From: Marine Group II euryarchaeote MED-G35
GTDB taxonomy: Archaea > Thermoplasmatota > Poseidoniia > Poseidoniales > Thalassarchaeaceae
Assembly: GCA_002457155.1 (NCBI GenBank)
Contig: NTJS01000013.1
Location: 1-38,091, forward strand
Length of the DNA stretch: 38,091 nucleotides
Direction of reading: 5' to 3'
Part shown: piece by piece, positions 9,201-16,516 of the stretch
Layout of the letters: every line of letters begins with the position of its first letter
How positions within the stretch are numbered: position 1 is the first letter of the stretch
Translations under genes and position numbers: made by a program
The notes under the pieces: model-generated
What the model was told of the DNA's origin: nothing
Databases searched by the model: none
The model's input: only the letters and a program-made list of their open reading frames with translations

Positions 9201-12200
9201 CCGTAATCGTCGATGGTGCCGTCTCCGTCGTGGTCGTACGCCTGTTCGCACTCCCAGTCTCCGCCTGTGTCGGTGCAATCGTCGAACTCCATCCAATCCC
9301 CTTCCATCTCGTAGTCGACCATGGAGCCGTTTAGCTCGTAGGTCAGGTCGATGTTGGAGGGCGGCTGCTCGCATGGTCCTCCGAATCCGAAGTTGTCCCA
9401 GCCGATGTAGTCCCACCAGCCGTCATCGTTCATCGCATACAGGTTGACGCCGATGTGTATCGAGCAGGTGTGGTTGTCAGTCTCCAGGTAGAATGTCTCG
9501 GACATCTCCTCGGCGGTCGCGTTGAACTCGAACGAGTCCGAATCGTAGTCGCACCCAGTCATGGACTCACAGATCTGTGTGTTCCAATCAACTCTGTAGC
9601 TGGTTCCGACAATCAGGTCCCCCACCGTGAGCACCATCGTGTGGTTGCCCTCCTCGATGTGAGGTTGCATCTCACCGGTGATGCAGTACCACAGCATGTC
9701 GTCGTCGGACCACTCGCAGTCGTCATGTTCGAAGTGGTAGTACCCGTAGTCGTCGGTCTCGCCGTCGCCGTCCCAGTCGTACTCGACCTCGCACTCCCAC
9801 TGGTCACCGTTGTCGGTGCAGTCCTCGAACGACATGTAATGGTATTCCACCTCCCACTCCATACCGTCGTAGGTCAGGTTGAATGGGGATGGTTGCTCCT
9901 CGCAGGGTCCGGAGAATCCGAAGTGACCCCAGCCCATGTAGTTCCACGAGCCGTCATCGTCCACGCTCATGAGATCCGCATGGATGCCGAATCCGCAGGT
10001 GAAGTTGTCAGTCTCGACGTGGAACTCTATCGTCTCGTTCTCAGCTGTGGCCGTGAAGCTGTGGGCATCCGAGTCCCAGTCGCAGCCGCCCATCTTAATG
10101 CAAATCTCTAAGTCGATTCCAACCGAGTAGTTCTCGCCCACCTCGAGTCCCTCGACCAGGAGCTCCATCGTGTGGTTCCCCTCCTCGATGTGAGGTTGCA
10201 TCTCACCGATGATGCAGTACCAGACCATGTCGCTCTCGGACCACTCGCAGTCTTCATGTTCGAAGTGGTAGTACCCGTAGTCGTCGGTCTCGCCGTCGCC
10301 GTCCCAGTCGTACTCGACCTCGCACTCCCACTGGTCACCGTTGTCGGTGCAGTCCTCGAACGACATGTAATCGTAGTCCATCTCCCACTCCATACCGTCG
10401 TAGGTCAGGGTGAATGGGGATGGTGGCTGCTCGCAAGGGCCCCTGAATCCGAACCCCTCCCCGAAGATATGGTTCTGCGAGCTCTGCCCCAGGTGTGACA
10501 GTTCTGCATGCACATTGGCATAGCAGGTGAAGTTGCTCGTCTCCATGTGGAAAGTGACCGTCTCGTTCACGTCGGAAGCGGTGAAGTTGCTCACCATCTC
10601 CTCGTTGTCGCAACCCTGTTGTCCGCAGACATCCGTCTTCACATACACGGAGTAGTTCTCCCCAACCTCTAGGTCCTCGATGAGGAGCTCCATCGTGTGG
10701 TTCCCCTCCTCGATCGCCGGTCGCTCCATCCAGTCTATGCAGTACCAGACCATGTCGCTCTCGGACCACTCGCAGTCGTCGTACTCGTAGTAGTGGTAGT
10801 CGTACTCGTCGGTCACGCCGTCGCCGTCCCAGTCGTACTCGACCTCGCACTCCCAATGGTCCCCGGAGTCAGTGCAGTCGTCGTACTCCATGTAGTGGGG
10901 TTCCTCCTCCCACTCCACACCGTCATAGGTAAGAGTGAATGGCGATGGTTGCTGCTCGCAAGGGCCGAAGAATCCGAAGCGCTCCCAGAAGATATGGTTC
11001 TGCGAGCTCTGCCCCTGGTGTGAGTGAATCTCAGACAGTTCTGCATGCACACCGGCATAGCAGGTGAAGTTGCTCGTCTCCATGTGGAAAGTGACCGTCT
11101 CGTTCACGTCGGAAGCGGTGAAGTTGCTCACCATCTCCCCGTAGTCGCAACCGTGTTGTCCGCAGACCTCCGTCTCCACATACACGGAGTAGTTCTCCCC
11201 AACATCTAGGTCCTCGATGAGGAGCTCCATCGTGTGGTTCCCCTCCTCGATGTGAGGTTGCATCTCACCGATGATGCAGTACCAGACCATGTCGCTCTCG
11301 GACCACTCGCAGTCTTCATGTTCGAAGTAGTAGTACCCGTAGTCGTCGGTCTCGCCGTCGCCGTCCCAGTCGTACTCGACCTCGCACTCCCAATGGTCCC
11401 CGGAGTCAGTGCAGTCCTCGAACGCCATGTAATCGTAGTCCATCTCCCACTCCATACCGTCGTAGGTCAGGGTGAATGGGGAGACCGGTTCCTCGCACGG
11501 CCCCACGAACATGGCCCCATCGTGTATGGTTGGCCTCTCGTTGGGGAAGTTGCTGGGGTCATCCCAGACTCCGATGAAGATATCTCCTTCGCAGTCGTGA
11601 GGGAAAACCTCCAGCTCAGCCGTAATCGAGTAGTTCTCTGAGGTGCTGTTGAACTCCACGTATCCTGGGTCAAGTTGATCCATGACCACTGCGTAGTGAG
11701 TGCTCGTGTTGAGGGTGGTGATGTTCACCATTACGTCATAGACTCCCTCTTCCAACATGGTCGGGGTCAGGAGTGTGTTGTTCTCCGTGAACTCGTGATC
11801 CTCGCTCTGGCCAAACGAATCGGTGCACAACCACCCATCGTTGGTCTCCTCGCAGTAGTACCACCAATCTCCATCGTAGTCTAGCTCGCCGTCACCATCG
11901 TAATCATCGCCGCACAACCAGAAGGTGTCCTCATCGGACCAGTAGCAGAACGAATACCACTCGGCTTCGTTGTTGAAGCCACCGAGGTCCCTCCACTCTC
12001 CAGCGTCTTCGTCCCACACGGTCACCGTTATGGGGTCGATGCATGGACCCCCCATGAGAGCCACGAAGGCTCCGATTGCGTCTCCTGAGTCGTCCATCAG
12101 AACTGCTTGGATCCATATTTCGCAAGTCATAAGCAGTACGTCGAAGTCGAAGTCGAGCAGTGATCCGGGATCGGTGCCGCTCCAGTTGGCCATCGATTCA

Positions 12201-12871
12201 GAAAATTGTTCCTCTCCCGCCTCAACGATCCACATCAGAGAGTATGAGCCAGTGGATGTCAGATTTGCCACCGCGAAGTGTGCATCGTAGTTGCCTGCGT
12301 CGAGCGATATGTTCTGGTCGAAGTCGAAACCGTCGACGGTTTCATCCGATCCATCCCCGTCTAGGTCCATTACCAGGGTGATGTCACCGGTATTCCCACA
12401 GGGGCCGAAGATTTGCCATGAAAACCACCATTCGACAGCGGATGTCTCGTTCTCCAGGTTCGCGTTGATACCCACATCGCAATCCATTACTCCGAGGGTG
12501 AGGTTCCAATACTCGGCGCTGGAATCGCTCATCGCTGTCCAACTCCTGGTCTCGTCGACCGTTTCCGAGCAGTCGCCGCCAAACTCGCAGACTTCTGCAT
12601 TCCAATCCAAGGAGTAGTTTTCATTGGAGGTCAGGTTCATGGAGGTGAATCTGAACTCGTAGGTCCCGGCATCCATGAAGCCGTCCATCATGGGGTCCGA
12701 GTAATGCGGAACTCCAACCCATGTTCCATTGTCATTCATCTCCAGAATGAGTGGTTCTGCCTGAGGGGGGTTAGCAGACACCGGGGCCGCTAGGGGCGCA
12801 AGTGCAGATACCAACATTATCAGGCTGATACTCAGTGTTCTGGTCTTTCTTGTAACGCTATCGCTATACAT
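6248..12871 (-). CDS. Giant secreted surface protein: repeat modules, LDL-A-like motifs, thrombospondin-3-type Asp repeats, PGF-type C-terminal anchor
   Basis: Very acidic exported protein of about 2207 residues. It starts with a signal peptide (Arg/Lys, then LSISLIMLVSALAPLA, cleavage near PVSA). Residues ~25-460 hold three or more diverged modules with a YSLDW-type strand and many N-x-S/T sites. Residues ~460-1355 are five tandem ~177-residue modules, each with a DCTD...WECEVEYDWDGDG acidic Cys-rich part, a GNHTMELLIEDLEVGENYSV strand pair and a closing GPCE. Two LDL-receptor-A-like motifs lie at ~1444-1510. Residues ~1806-2168 are thrombospondin-3-type calcium-binding repeats (DSDGDGVGDNSDAFPND). 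The tail LPGFTAITGLASVLGAAI plus RRK fits a PGF-CTERM archaeosortase signal. The frame is open from 12961, but the ATG at 12871 gives a clean signal peptide, avoids overlap with ribD and has a TATA box at -28. Likely roles are S-layer-like coat or adhesion; substrate unknown. Confidence 0.9.
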   Translation of the reverse strand: MYSDSVTRKTRTLSISLIMLVSALAPLAAPVSANPPQAEPLILEMNDNGTWVGVPHYSDPMMDGFMDAGTYEFRFTSMNLTSNENYSLDWNAEVCEFGGDCSETVDETRSWTAMSDSSAEYWNLTLGVMDCDVGINANLENETSAVEWWFSWQIFGPCGNTGDITLVMDLDGDGSDETVDGFDFDQNISLDAGNYDAHFAVANLTSTGSYSLMWIVEAGEEQFSESMANWSGTDPGSLLDFDFDVLLMTCEIWIQAVLMDDSGDAIGAFVALMGGPCIDPITVTVWDEDAGEWRDLGGFNNEAEWYSFCYWSDEDTFWLCGDDYDGDGELDYDGDWWYYCEETNDGWLCTDSFGQSEDHEFTENNTLLTPTMLEEGVYDVMVNITTLNTSTHYAVVMDQLDPGYVEFNSTSENYSITAELEVFPHDCEGDIFIGVWDDPSNFPNERPTIHDGAMFVGPCEEPVSPFTLTYDGMEWEMDYDYMAFEDCTDSGDHWECEVEYDWDGDGETDDYGYYYFEHEDCEWSESDMVWYCIIGEMQPHIEEGNHTMELLIEDLDVGENYSVYVETEVCGQHGCDYGEMVSNFTASDVNETVTFHMETSNFTCYAGVHAELSEIHSHQGQSSQNHIFWERFGFFGPCEQQPSPFTLTYDGVEWEEEPHYMEYDDCTDSGDHWECEVEYDWDGDGVTDEYDYHYYEYDDCEWSESDMVWYCIDWMERPAIEEGNHTMELLIEDLEVGENYSVYVKTDVCGQQGCDNEEMVSNFTASDVNETVTFHMETSNFTCYANVHAELSHLGQSSQNHIFGEGFGFRGPCEQPPSPFTLTYDGMEWEMDYDYMSFEDCTDNGDQWECEVEYDWDGDGETDDYGYYHFEHEDCEWSESDMVWYCIIGEMQPHIEEGNHTMELLVEGLEVGENYSVGIDLEICIKMGGCDWDSDAHSFTATAENETIEFHVETDNFTCGFGIHADLMSVDDDGSWNYMGWGHFGFSGPCEEQPSPFNLTYDGMEWEVEYHYMSFEDCTDNGDQWECEVEYDWDGDGETDDYGYYHFEHDDCEWSDDDMLWYCITGEMQPHIEEGNHTMVLTVGDLIVGTSYRVDWNTQICESMTGCDYDSDSFEFNATAEEMSETFYLETDNHTCSIHIGVNLYAMNDDGWWDYIGWDNFGFGGPCEQPPSNIDLTYELNGSMVDYEMEGDWMEFDDCTDTGGDWECEQAYDHDGDGTIDDYGYFWFPHDACEFSVDDAIWYCIEYRTPTVSEGDLDMTFEIDDLDANMEYRLEWTVYSMGMMSYDYSHQGENFTATSDEHSVDYTHWVDNSTCGLGIHASLHVAEDWDDDNITDGWKYIDSNSWDFSGPCEVSFPVEITLQIEDDGTWEDVEGVDLAELFSEGEGDEDEDEGSEVEMILGWMGYQVDDAGNYAMNLTLDGLETGDYYTLVLGVDLPNTGGSTFVCGNGDEIPFDYVNDEYEDCEDGADEQQYDDNGDPINWFDCNDGSEVWIYQVNDGNDDCPDGEDEAGGQYEQDIEFTATSDVMHEDFDIEFSDDTCLVAVEARVHGVSTEDYDEEGPMMGMFIAIIGGPMMSVDDDGDGIPDCLADMEDGPDGPDDPDGPDWTFEDFTIHQEFSADLVLVSENQSVVVLDVWSDLDPEIRIKIDYDYFNGDEILNDSEALEFEEMFMEGWNTEECLEEGEGPDGFYLNGVTPDCIIVYMEVHLTTTDPTEPAGLLVAYDLIFDLSTIGDISELTLSYEGDDPEEDDGLLVDSTLCGAHTDGSISGYVVSSWTYDETELGVDECVDLDAGEHFAYMEIVFTADVDSDGDGYSDSDDRFPDDPEEWADSDDDGVGDNSDDFPNDASETNDADGDGVGDNGDAFPWDASESADSDGDGWGDNSDAFPNDATEWVDTDGDGVGDNADTDADGDGTDDTDEDSDGDGVNDDQDDFPFDANETTDTDGDGVGDNGDDFPNDANETTDTDGDGTGDNSDEDADGDGTPNDLDDFPLNSGESTDSDGDGVGDEEDAFPNNPNEYIDSDGDGTGDNADTDDDNDGTPDTSDAFPLDPNESSDTDGDGYGDVADVFPNDAGEWSDYDGDGVGDNSDAFMSDPYESRDSDGDGTGDNADWAPNDPNEKVDSDGDGVGNNADAFPTDPSETKDTDGDGIGDNADDDADGDGIPDDGVEEPGEPDSGGILPGFTAITGLASVLGAAILVAGRRKD
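6369..7457 (-). repeat. Coding tandem repeats of thrombospondin type-3 kind
   Basis: About 15 degenerate units of ~66-75 bases encode D(S/T)DGDGxGDNxDxFPxDxxE. Every second or third Asp forms a calcium-binding DxDxDG loop. The block accounts for the GTCGCC/CCGTC-rich periodicity seen on the plus strand. Confidence 0.85.
8810..11490 (-). repeat. Five tandem ~530-bp coding modules
   Basis: Modules begin near 11486, 10947, 10420, 9889 and 9360, a spacing of 527-539 bases. Modules 1-4 share long stretches of nearly identical DNA (for example the segments encoding WECEVEYDWDGDG and CEWSESDMVWYCI), which points to recent duplication or gene conversion; module 5 is diverged. Confidence 0.85.
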
Positions 12872-12895
12872 GTAAGTCGGTTGGCATAACCTGTC

Positions 12896-12903
12896 ATATT
12901 TAA
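12896..12903 (-). promoter_or_regulatory. TATA box TTAAATAT of the giant surface-protein gene
   Basis: Centred about 28 bases upstream of the ATG at 12871, in an A+T-rich gap between ribD and the signal peptide. The spacing predicts a leaderless mRNA and supports 12871 as the start. Confidence 0.6.
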
Positions 12904-12948
12904 CCGTAGACCCTACACAGTTTACCATTTTGAATAGTGAAAATATTG

Positions 12949-14028
12949 CTACTTCCACCACTGAATTATATCACCAGAGTCATTGCTCTCTGAGTATATC
13001 TCCATTCCATATTCGGTCAAATCTGTGTCGAACTTCTGTCCGCCCGAGGGAAGCTCTAGGGAAGAGATACATATTCTCGCCTTATCCACTAGTTCTGAAG
13101 AAAGGAACCTCCTCCAAGTCTCGACCCCTCCCTCTACCAAAAGAGACTGGATCCCCATATCGCCGAGCATATGCAGCAGGTTCGGTATGGGTATGTCGGG
13201 ACCTGGCAGGACTGCACGACTAACATGGGCCCCATCAGATGAGTTGTCGAAGATAGAAGACTGGACCAGCAGGGTCGGGGCTTCCTCATCCGATAGCAGC
13301 CTGCAGCCTTCTGGAATTCTGTTTCTTGGATCCAGAACAACCCTTAGCGGTTGGCTCCTAGGATTGATTTCCGGGCCTCTGACGGTCAAGCAAGGGTTGT
13401 CCCTGATCACAGTGCCCACGCCTACTAGTATTGCCATGGAGTCGGCTCTCAAAGCGTGAGACATCTCAAGTGACTCGGTCGAGCTGAATCTTCTCGCAGG
13501 TTCGGAGGGGTCCCCATCCACCCTTCCTCTGGAGTCAGTGGATGCCTTCAGAGTCACAAGAGGTCTTTTCTCCCTGCACCAATGTATGAATTCACCCATC
13601 TGCTCTTCGCAGGCTTCTCCGAGGAGTCCTGTGGTTACTTCAACGCCATTCTCCATTAGCATAATGGCGCCATCACCCCTGACAGTCGGATTGGGGTCCA
13701 TTGCCCCAATAACCACCTTCTCCACTCCTGCCCACAATAGTGACTCGGTGCAAGGAGGCGTCCTCCCGAAATGATTGCATGGCTCCAATGTCACGTAAGC
13801 GGTGGTTCCCTGCGTTATGACTCCCTTGGCCTCAGCGTCCGCGATCGCCATCTGCTCTGCATGGAGCCCGCCGATGTGATCGTGCCATCCCTCTGCCACC
13901 ACCTCCCCGTCCCTGACTAGGACGCATCCGACTAGGGGGTTGGGCATCACTCGGTGTCGGCCCCTCTCAGCCAGCTCTATCGCCCTCCGCATGTGAGACT
14001 CTCCCTCGGGCATGTAATCCCCCGTCAT
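12949..14028 (-). CDS. ribD: Bifunctional riboflavin biosynthesis deaminase/reductase RibD
   Basis: Two steps of riboflavin synthesis: deamination of diaminohydroxyphosphoribosylaminopyrimidine, then NADPH-dependent reduction of the ribosyl side chain. The N-terminal cytidine-deaminase-fold domain (about 1-145) shows MRRAIELAERGRHRVMPNP, zinc ligand HAE (HAEQMA) and PCNHFGRTPPC. The C-terminal reductase domain (about 155-355) shows PLVTLKASTDSRG, the GVGTVIRDNPCLTVR loop and LLVEGGVETWRRFL near the end. The 359-residue length is normal for the bacterial bifunctional form; many archaea instead use separate enzymes. The ATG at 14028 is used; an ATG 15 bases downstream is also plausible. Divergent from the kinase gene, upstream of the giant gene. 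Confidence 0.93.
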   Translation of the reverse strand: MTGDYMPEGESHMRRAIELAERGRHRVMPNPLVGCVLVRDGEVVAEGWHDHIGGLHAEQMAIADAEAKGVITQGTTAYVTLEPCNHFGRTPPCTESLLWAGVEKVVIGAMDPNPTVRGDGAIMLMENGVEVTTGLLGEACEEQMGEFIHWCREKRPLVTLKASTDSRGRVDGDPSEPARRFSSTESLEMSHALRADSMAILVGVGTVIRDNPCLTVRGPEINPRSQPLRVVLDPRNRIPEGCRLLSDEEAPTLLVQSSIFDNSSDGAHVSRAVLPGPDIPIPNLLHMLGDMGIQSLLVEGGVETWRRFLSSELVDKARICISSLELPSGGQKFDTDLTEYGMEIYSESNDSGDIIQWWK

Positions 14029-14061
14029 GGGGCCTACTCATGATTCCTCGCTTCGGCAGGA

Positions 14062-14069
14062 TTGAAGTC
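14062..14069 (+). promoter_or_regulatory. TATA-like box TTGAAGTC of the DAGK-like gene
   Basis: Centred 26.5 bases before the GTG at 14092. The TTG of this box could be misread as a start codon of the same frame; its position relative to GTG argues that it is the promoter element. Confidence 0.45.
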
Positions 14070-14091
14070 GGAGGGGGGGCTCTCGGGGTGC

Positions 14092-15105
14092 GTGACTCGC
14101 ATAGCCTGCATACTCAATCCCAATGCCCGCGATGGCCTCTCCGTGCGCCAGTGGGACAAGTTCGAACCAGCTCTAAAGGAGGCGGGCTTCGAAATCGACC
14201 TCCGCCGCACGGAGGGACCCGGGCACGCAATGGACATCGCAGAGAGTCTGATTAACGCAGACCACGAAATAATCGTAGCCGTAGGTGGAGATGGCACCGT
14301 TCACGAGGTTGCTTCGGGCCTACGTGGCTCGGACAAGGTCATGGGCATACTTCCCATGGGGACCGGCAACGACTACGCAAGAGCACACGGCATACCCGTC
14401 CCAAGAGGAAACAAATTTCCAGGCTTGCAAGGTGCGATTGATATTCTAGTCAGTGGAACCAATCGCAGAGTCGGTTCCCTCAGGATAGAGGGTCCACCTG
14501 CTCCCGATCATCCCTCCAAGGCGGCCCCTATTCCTCGTGAATGTAATGGAAATCCTGAGACCCCTGGGAATCTAGTTCGCTGGAGCTTCCTTGAATGCGA
14601 TGGCGGAGTTACGTCAGTAATCAACCGAATGAAAGATGAGGGTCAATTCAAGAGAATTAGAGGCCCTAGGAAGTACGACCTACTCGGCATTAAGGCAATT
14701 ATATCTTGGAAGAAGCAGAAAGGAAAACTCAGAATCGATGGAGGAGAGCCAATCGAAGTAGACCTCTCAGGCCTATTTTGCATGAGTCAATGCCAAACCT
14801 TTGGTGGTGGCTACAAGGTAGCTCCAGGAGCCAGACCTACCCAAGGCCACTGCTCTTTGGTTATGGCATGGGGTATGTCGAAGTTACAGATGCTGATGTT
14901 GATGGGCCCAGTAAAGAAGGGGAAACACGTTGGGAAGTGGGGAATAACCATGCAGAATGCCAAGAAGTTCGAATTCTCAACTTCTCCTAATTCTCCTCTA
15001 ATGATAGGGGTGGATGGAGAGGCGGTAATTACCACCCCAGCCACAATGCAGTACCACGACGACCAACTCACGGTCAGAGGGGCTGCCGCGATTCCGAACG
15101 AGTAG
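14092..15105 (+). CDS. Diacylglycerol/lipid kinase family protein (DAGK catalytic domain)
   Basis: ATP-dependent lipid kinase of the DagK/YegS family, about 337 residues. The first strand is TRIACILNPNARDG, the glycine-rich ATP loop is AVGGDGTVHEVASGL, and the second conserved loop is ILPMGTGNDYARAHG. The C-terminal half holds the beta-sandwich part ending in a VDGE motif (GVDGEAVI). Substrate is inferred; in archaea it could phosphorylate an isoprenoid alcohol, diacylglycerol-like or sphingoid-like lipid. The GTG at 14092 gives the family-typical start directly before the first strand and has the TTGAAGTC box at -27; an in-frame TTG at 14062 was rejected. An unusual ~45-residue insertion with prolines follows the RVGSLRIEG strand. 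Confidence 0.85.
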   Translation: MTRIACILNPNARDGLSVRQWDKFEPALKEAGFEIDLRRTEGPGHAMDIAESLINADHEIIVAVGGDGTVHEVASGLRGSDKVMGILPMGTGNDYARAHGIPVPRGNKFPGLQGAIDILVSGTNRRVGSLRIEGPPAPDHPSKAAPIPRECNGNPETPGNLVRWSFLECDGGVTSVINRMKDEGQFKRIRGPRKYDLLGIKAIISWKKQKGKLRIDGGEPIEVDLSGLFCMSQCQTFGGGYKVAPGARPTQGHCSLVMAWGMSKLQMLMLMGPVKKGKHVGKWGITMQNAKKFEFSTSPNSPLMIGVDGEAVITTPATMQYHDDQLTVRGAAAIPNE

Positions 15106-15145
15106 GGCTGCGCACATTCAAAGCACACTTCCAACACCGCTCCAC

Positions 15146-15991
15146 GTGGTCACCAAGGACAGGAAGAAATGGAAGGAACGTTCGACCCAGAAGTCGAAGT
15201 ACGGAACGACAGAGGCACCAGACCCGTTCCCAATCAGCCGTTCTAGGCTAGAGAAGTTCCACGCATGTCCCAGATGCTTCTGGCTTGACAGAGTCATGGG
15301 GGTGGACACCCCGGGAATCCCATCGTTCCTCCTCAACACGCTAGTCGACACCCTGCTGAAGAGGGAATTCGATATTCACAGGGAGGCGGGGACCCCACAC
15401 CCGTACATGACAGAGAATGAGTTGGGCCACATGGTCCCACTAGCTCACGATATGATGGACGAGTGGAGGGAGAACTTCAAGGGAGTCAGGGTGGAGAGGC
15501 ATGGATTGCAGGTTTTCGGAGCAATCGATGACATCTGGATTTCTAAGGACGGTGATTCTGAGGAGTGGTACGTGGTCGACTACAAGTCAACGGCGACAAA
15601 GGCAGAACTGACTGCAGATTTGTTCCTCGAAGACATATACAAGGGGTCTTACGTCCGTCAGATGGCAATCTACCAGTGGCTACTGAGGGAATTGGGGCAC
15701 CCGGTTTCCACTCGAGGCTTCTTCGTATACGAGAACGGCAACGTCTCCGAATCCTCGCTGCTTCGGGATGGTTCTGCGGTAAGCCCACGGGGAATCCCCC
15801 TGAAACCTGCGTTGGTGATCGAGATCGACACTGCCGACCCCAGTACTGTGATCGAGGGTGAGAGGATAGGCTTCGATTGGGTAGACGGTTTGGTCAGAGG
15901 TGCGAAGGAATGCCTGGATCTTGTCGAGCCCCCTGAAGCGGGCGAGTTCTGTCACCACTGTGCATACGTCTCCTCGGCATCTCAGTTCTAG
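15146..15991 (+). CDS. PD-(D/E)XK (RecB/Cas4-like) nuclease-family protein
   Basis: Putative DNA nuclease or DNA-end-processing protein of 281 residues. ISRSRLEKFHACPRCFWLDRVMG near residues 29-51 matches the entry helix of the PDDEXK_1 family. Catalytic signatures follow: GAIDDIW, then VVDYKST (D-x-K motif), then RQMAIYQWLL (motif IV Q-x3-Y). CxxC pairs occur at C40/C43 and near the end at about C269/C272; such a pairing may bind an FeS cluster or zinc, though spacing differs from classic Cas4/AddB. There are no cas genes or CRISPR repeats here, so a CRISPR role is not supported. GTG start at 15146; it lies 40 bases after the kinase gene and may share its transcript. Confidence 0.78.
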   Translation: MVTKDRKKWKERSTQKSKYGTTEAPDPFPISRSRLEKFHACPRCFWLDRVMGVDTPGIPSFLLNTLVDTLLKREFDIHREAGTPHPYMTENELGHMVPLAHDMMDEWRENFKGVRVERHGLQVFGAIDDIWISKDGDSEEWYVVDYKSTATKAELTADLFLEDIYKGSYVRQMAIYQWLLRELGHPVSTRGFFVYENGNVSESSLLRDGSAVSPRGIPLKPALVIEIDTADPSTVIEGERIGFDWVDGLVRGAKECLDLVEPPEAGEFCHHCAYVSSASQF

Positions 15992-16015
15992 CTCCCGCCC
16001 ATGAGACCTTATTTT

Positions 16016-16101
16016 TGGCGCAGACGGAGAGATTTGAACTCCCGAGTCACTAGGACACCGGATTTCAAATCCGGCGCAATACCAGGCTATGCGACGTCTG
16101 C
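16016..16101 (-). tRNA. tRNA-Ser (anticodon TGA), CCA encoded
   Basis: Class II tRNA of 86 nt with encoded CCA. Acceptor GCAGACG pairs perfectly with CGTCTGC and is followed by discriminator G, typical of tRNA-Ser. Anticodon stem CCGGA/TCCGG encloses TTTGAAA, giving TGA. A long variable arm precedes the T arm (GGGAG, loop TTCAAAT). It starts 41 bases after the stop codon of oxidase subunit IV on the same strand, with no clear TATA box of its own. Confidence 0.93.
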
Positions 16102-16142
16102 AGCGAGTATGCGTGGGGACTACCACGGATGAACCTTGCAGC

Positions 16143-16505
16143 CTAGAGTCCGTAGTTGCCCGGCCTGCACCAGTCCGGCAGGCTAGAGGGGGCGTCTGGG
16201 TGGGTAAGCCCGACGAACAGGACCATGATGAGGATGAAGAATGCAGGGAAGAGGGCGGTCATGGTCAGTACCCCCGAGTCCTCGTCACCATAGAGGTGCA
16301 TGAAAATCGCAGCGATCATGATGAACTTTGGAATCGCGATTATCGTCAGGATCCAGAGGGTAACCACCTTCTCCTCGGTCCCTAGGGAGTCTGCGACTGG
16401 GCCGAGGTCAGCGCCGACGGCGAGGACCTCGATCAGGGTCAGTATCATCAGTCCGTAGAAGTTCATCCAGTAGGGGTCTTGCCCCATAATCTTGTAATGC
16501 GCCAT
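16143..16505 (-). CDS. Cytochrome c oxidase subunit IV-like small membrane protein
   Basis: A 120-residue protein with three transmembrane helices (about 14-32, 48-71 and 82-104). The pattern of NFYGLMILTLIEVLAVG, then IPKFIMIAAIFMHLYGD, then LFPAFFILIMVLFVGL matches prokaryotic cytochrome oxidase subunit IV (CtaF/CoxD type), which helps assemble or stabilise the oxidase. It is the last protein gene of the II-I-III-IV cluster. GAGGTG overlapping the end of subunit III supplies its ribosome-binding site. The tRNA-Ser gene follows. Confidence 0.85.
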   Translation of the reverse strand: MAHYKIMGQDPYWMNFYGLMILTLIEVLAVGADLGPVADSLGTEEKVVTLWILTIIAIPKFIMIAAIFMHLYGDEDSGVLTMTALFPAFFILIMVLFVGLTHPDAPSSLPDWCRPGNYGL

Positions 16506-16516
16506 TTCATTTCACC

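Noticed and set aside
12872-12961. N-terminal extension of the giant protein up to 12961
   Set aside because: It would overlap ribD, place 30 odd residues before the signal peptide and run through the TATA box.
15146-15991. Cas4 of a CRISPR system
   Set aside because: PD-(D/E)XK motifs are shared by many nucleases, Cys spacing differs from Cas4, and no cas genes or arrays are in the window.
16012-16016. T5 run as terminator for the nuclease-like gene
   Set aside because: Only five T residues, overlapping the tRNA-Ser 3' end; too weak to call.
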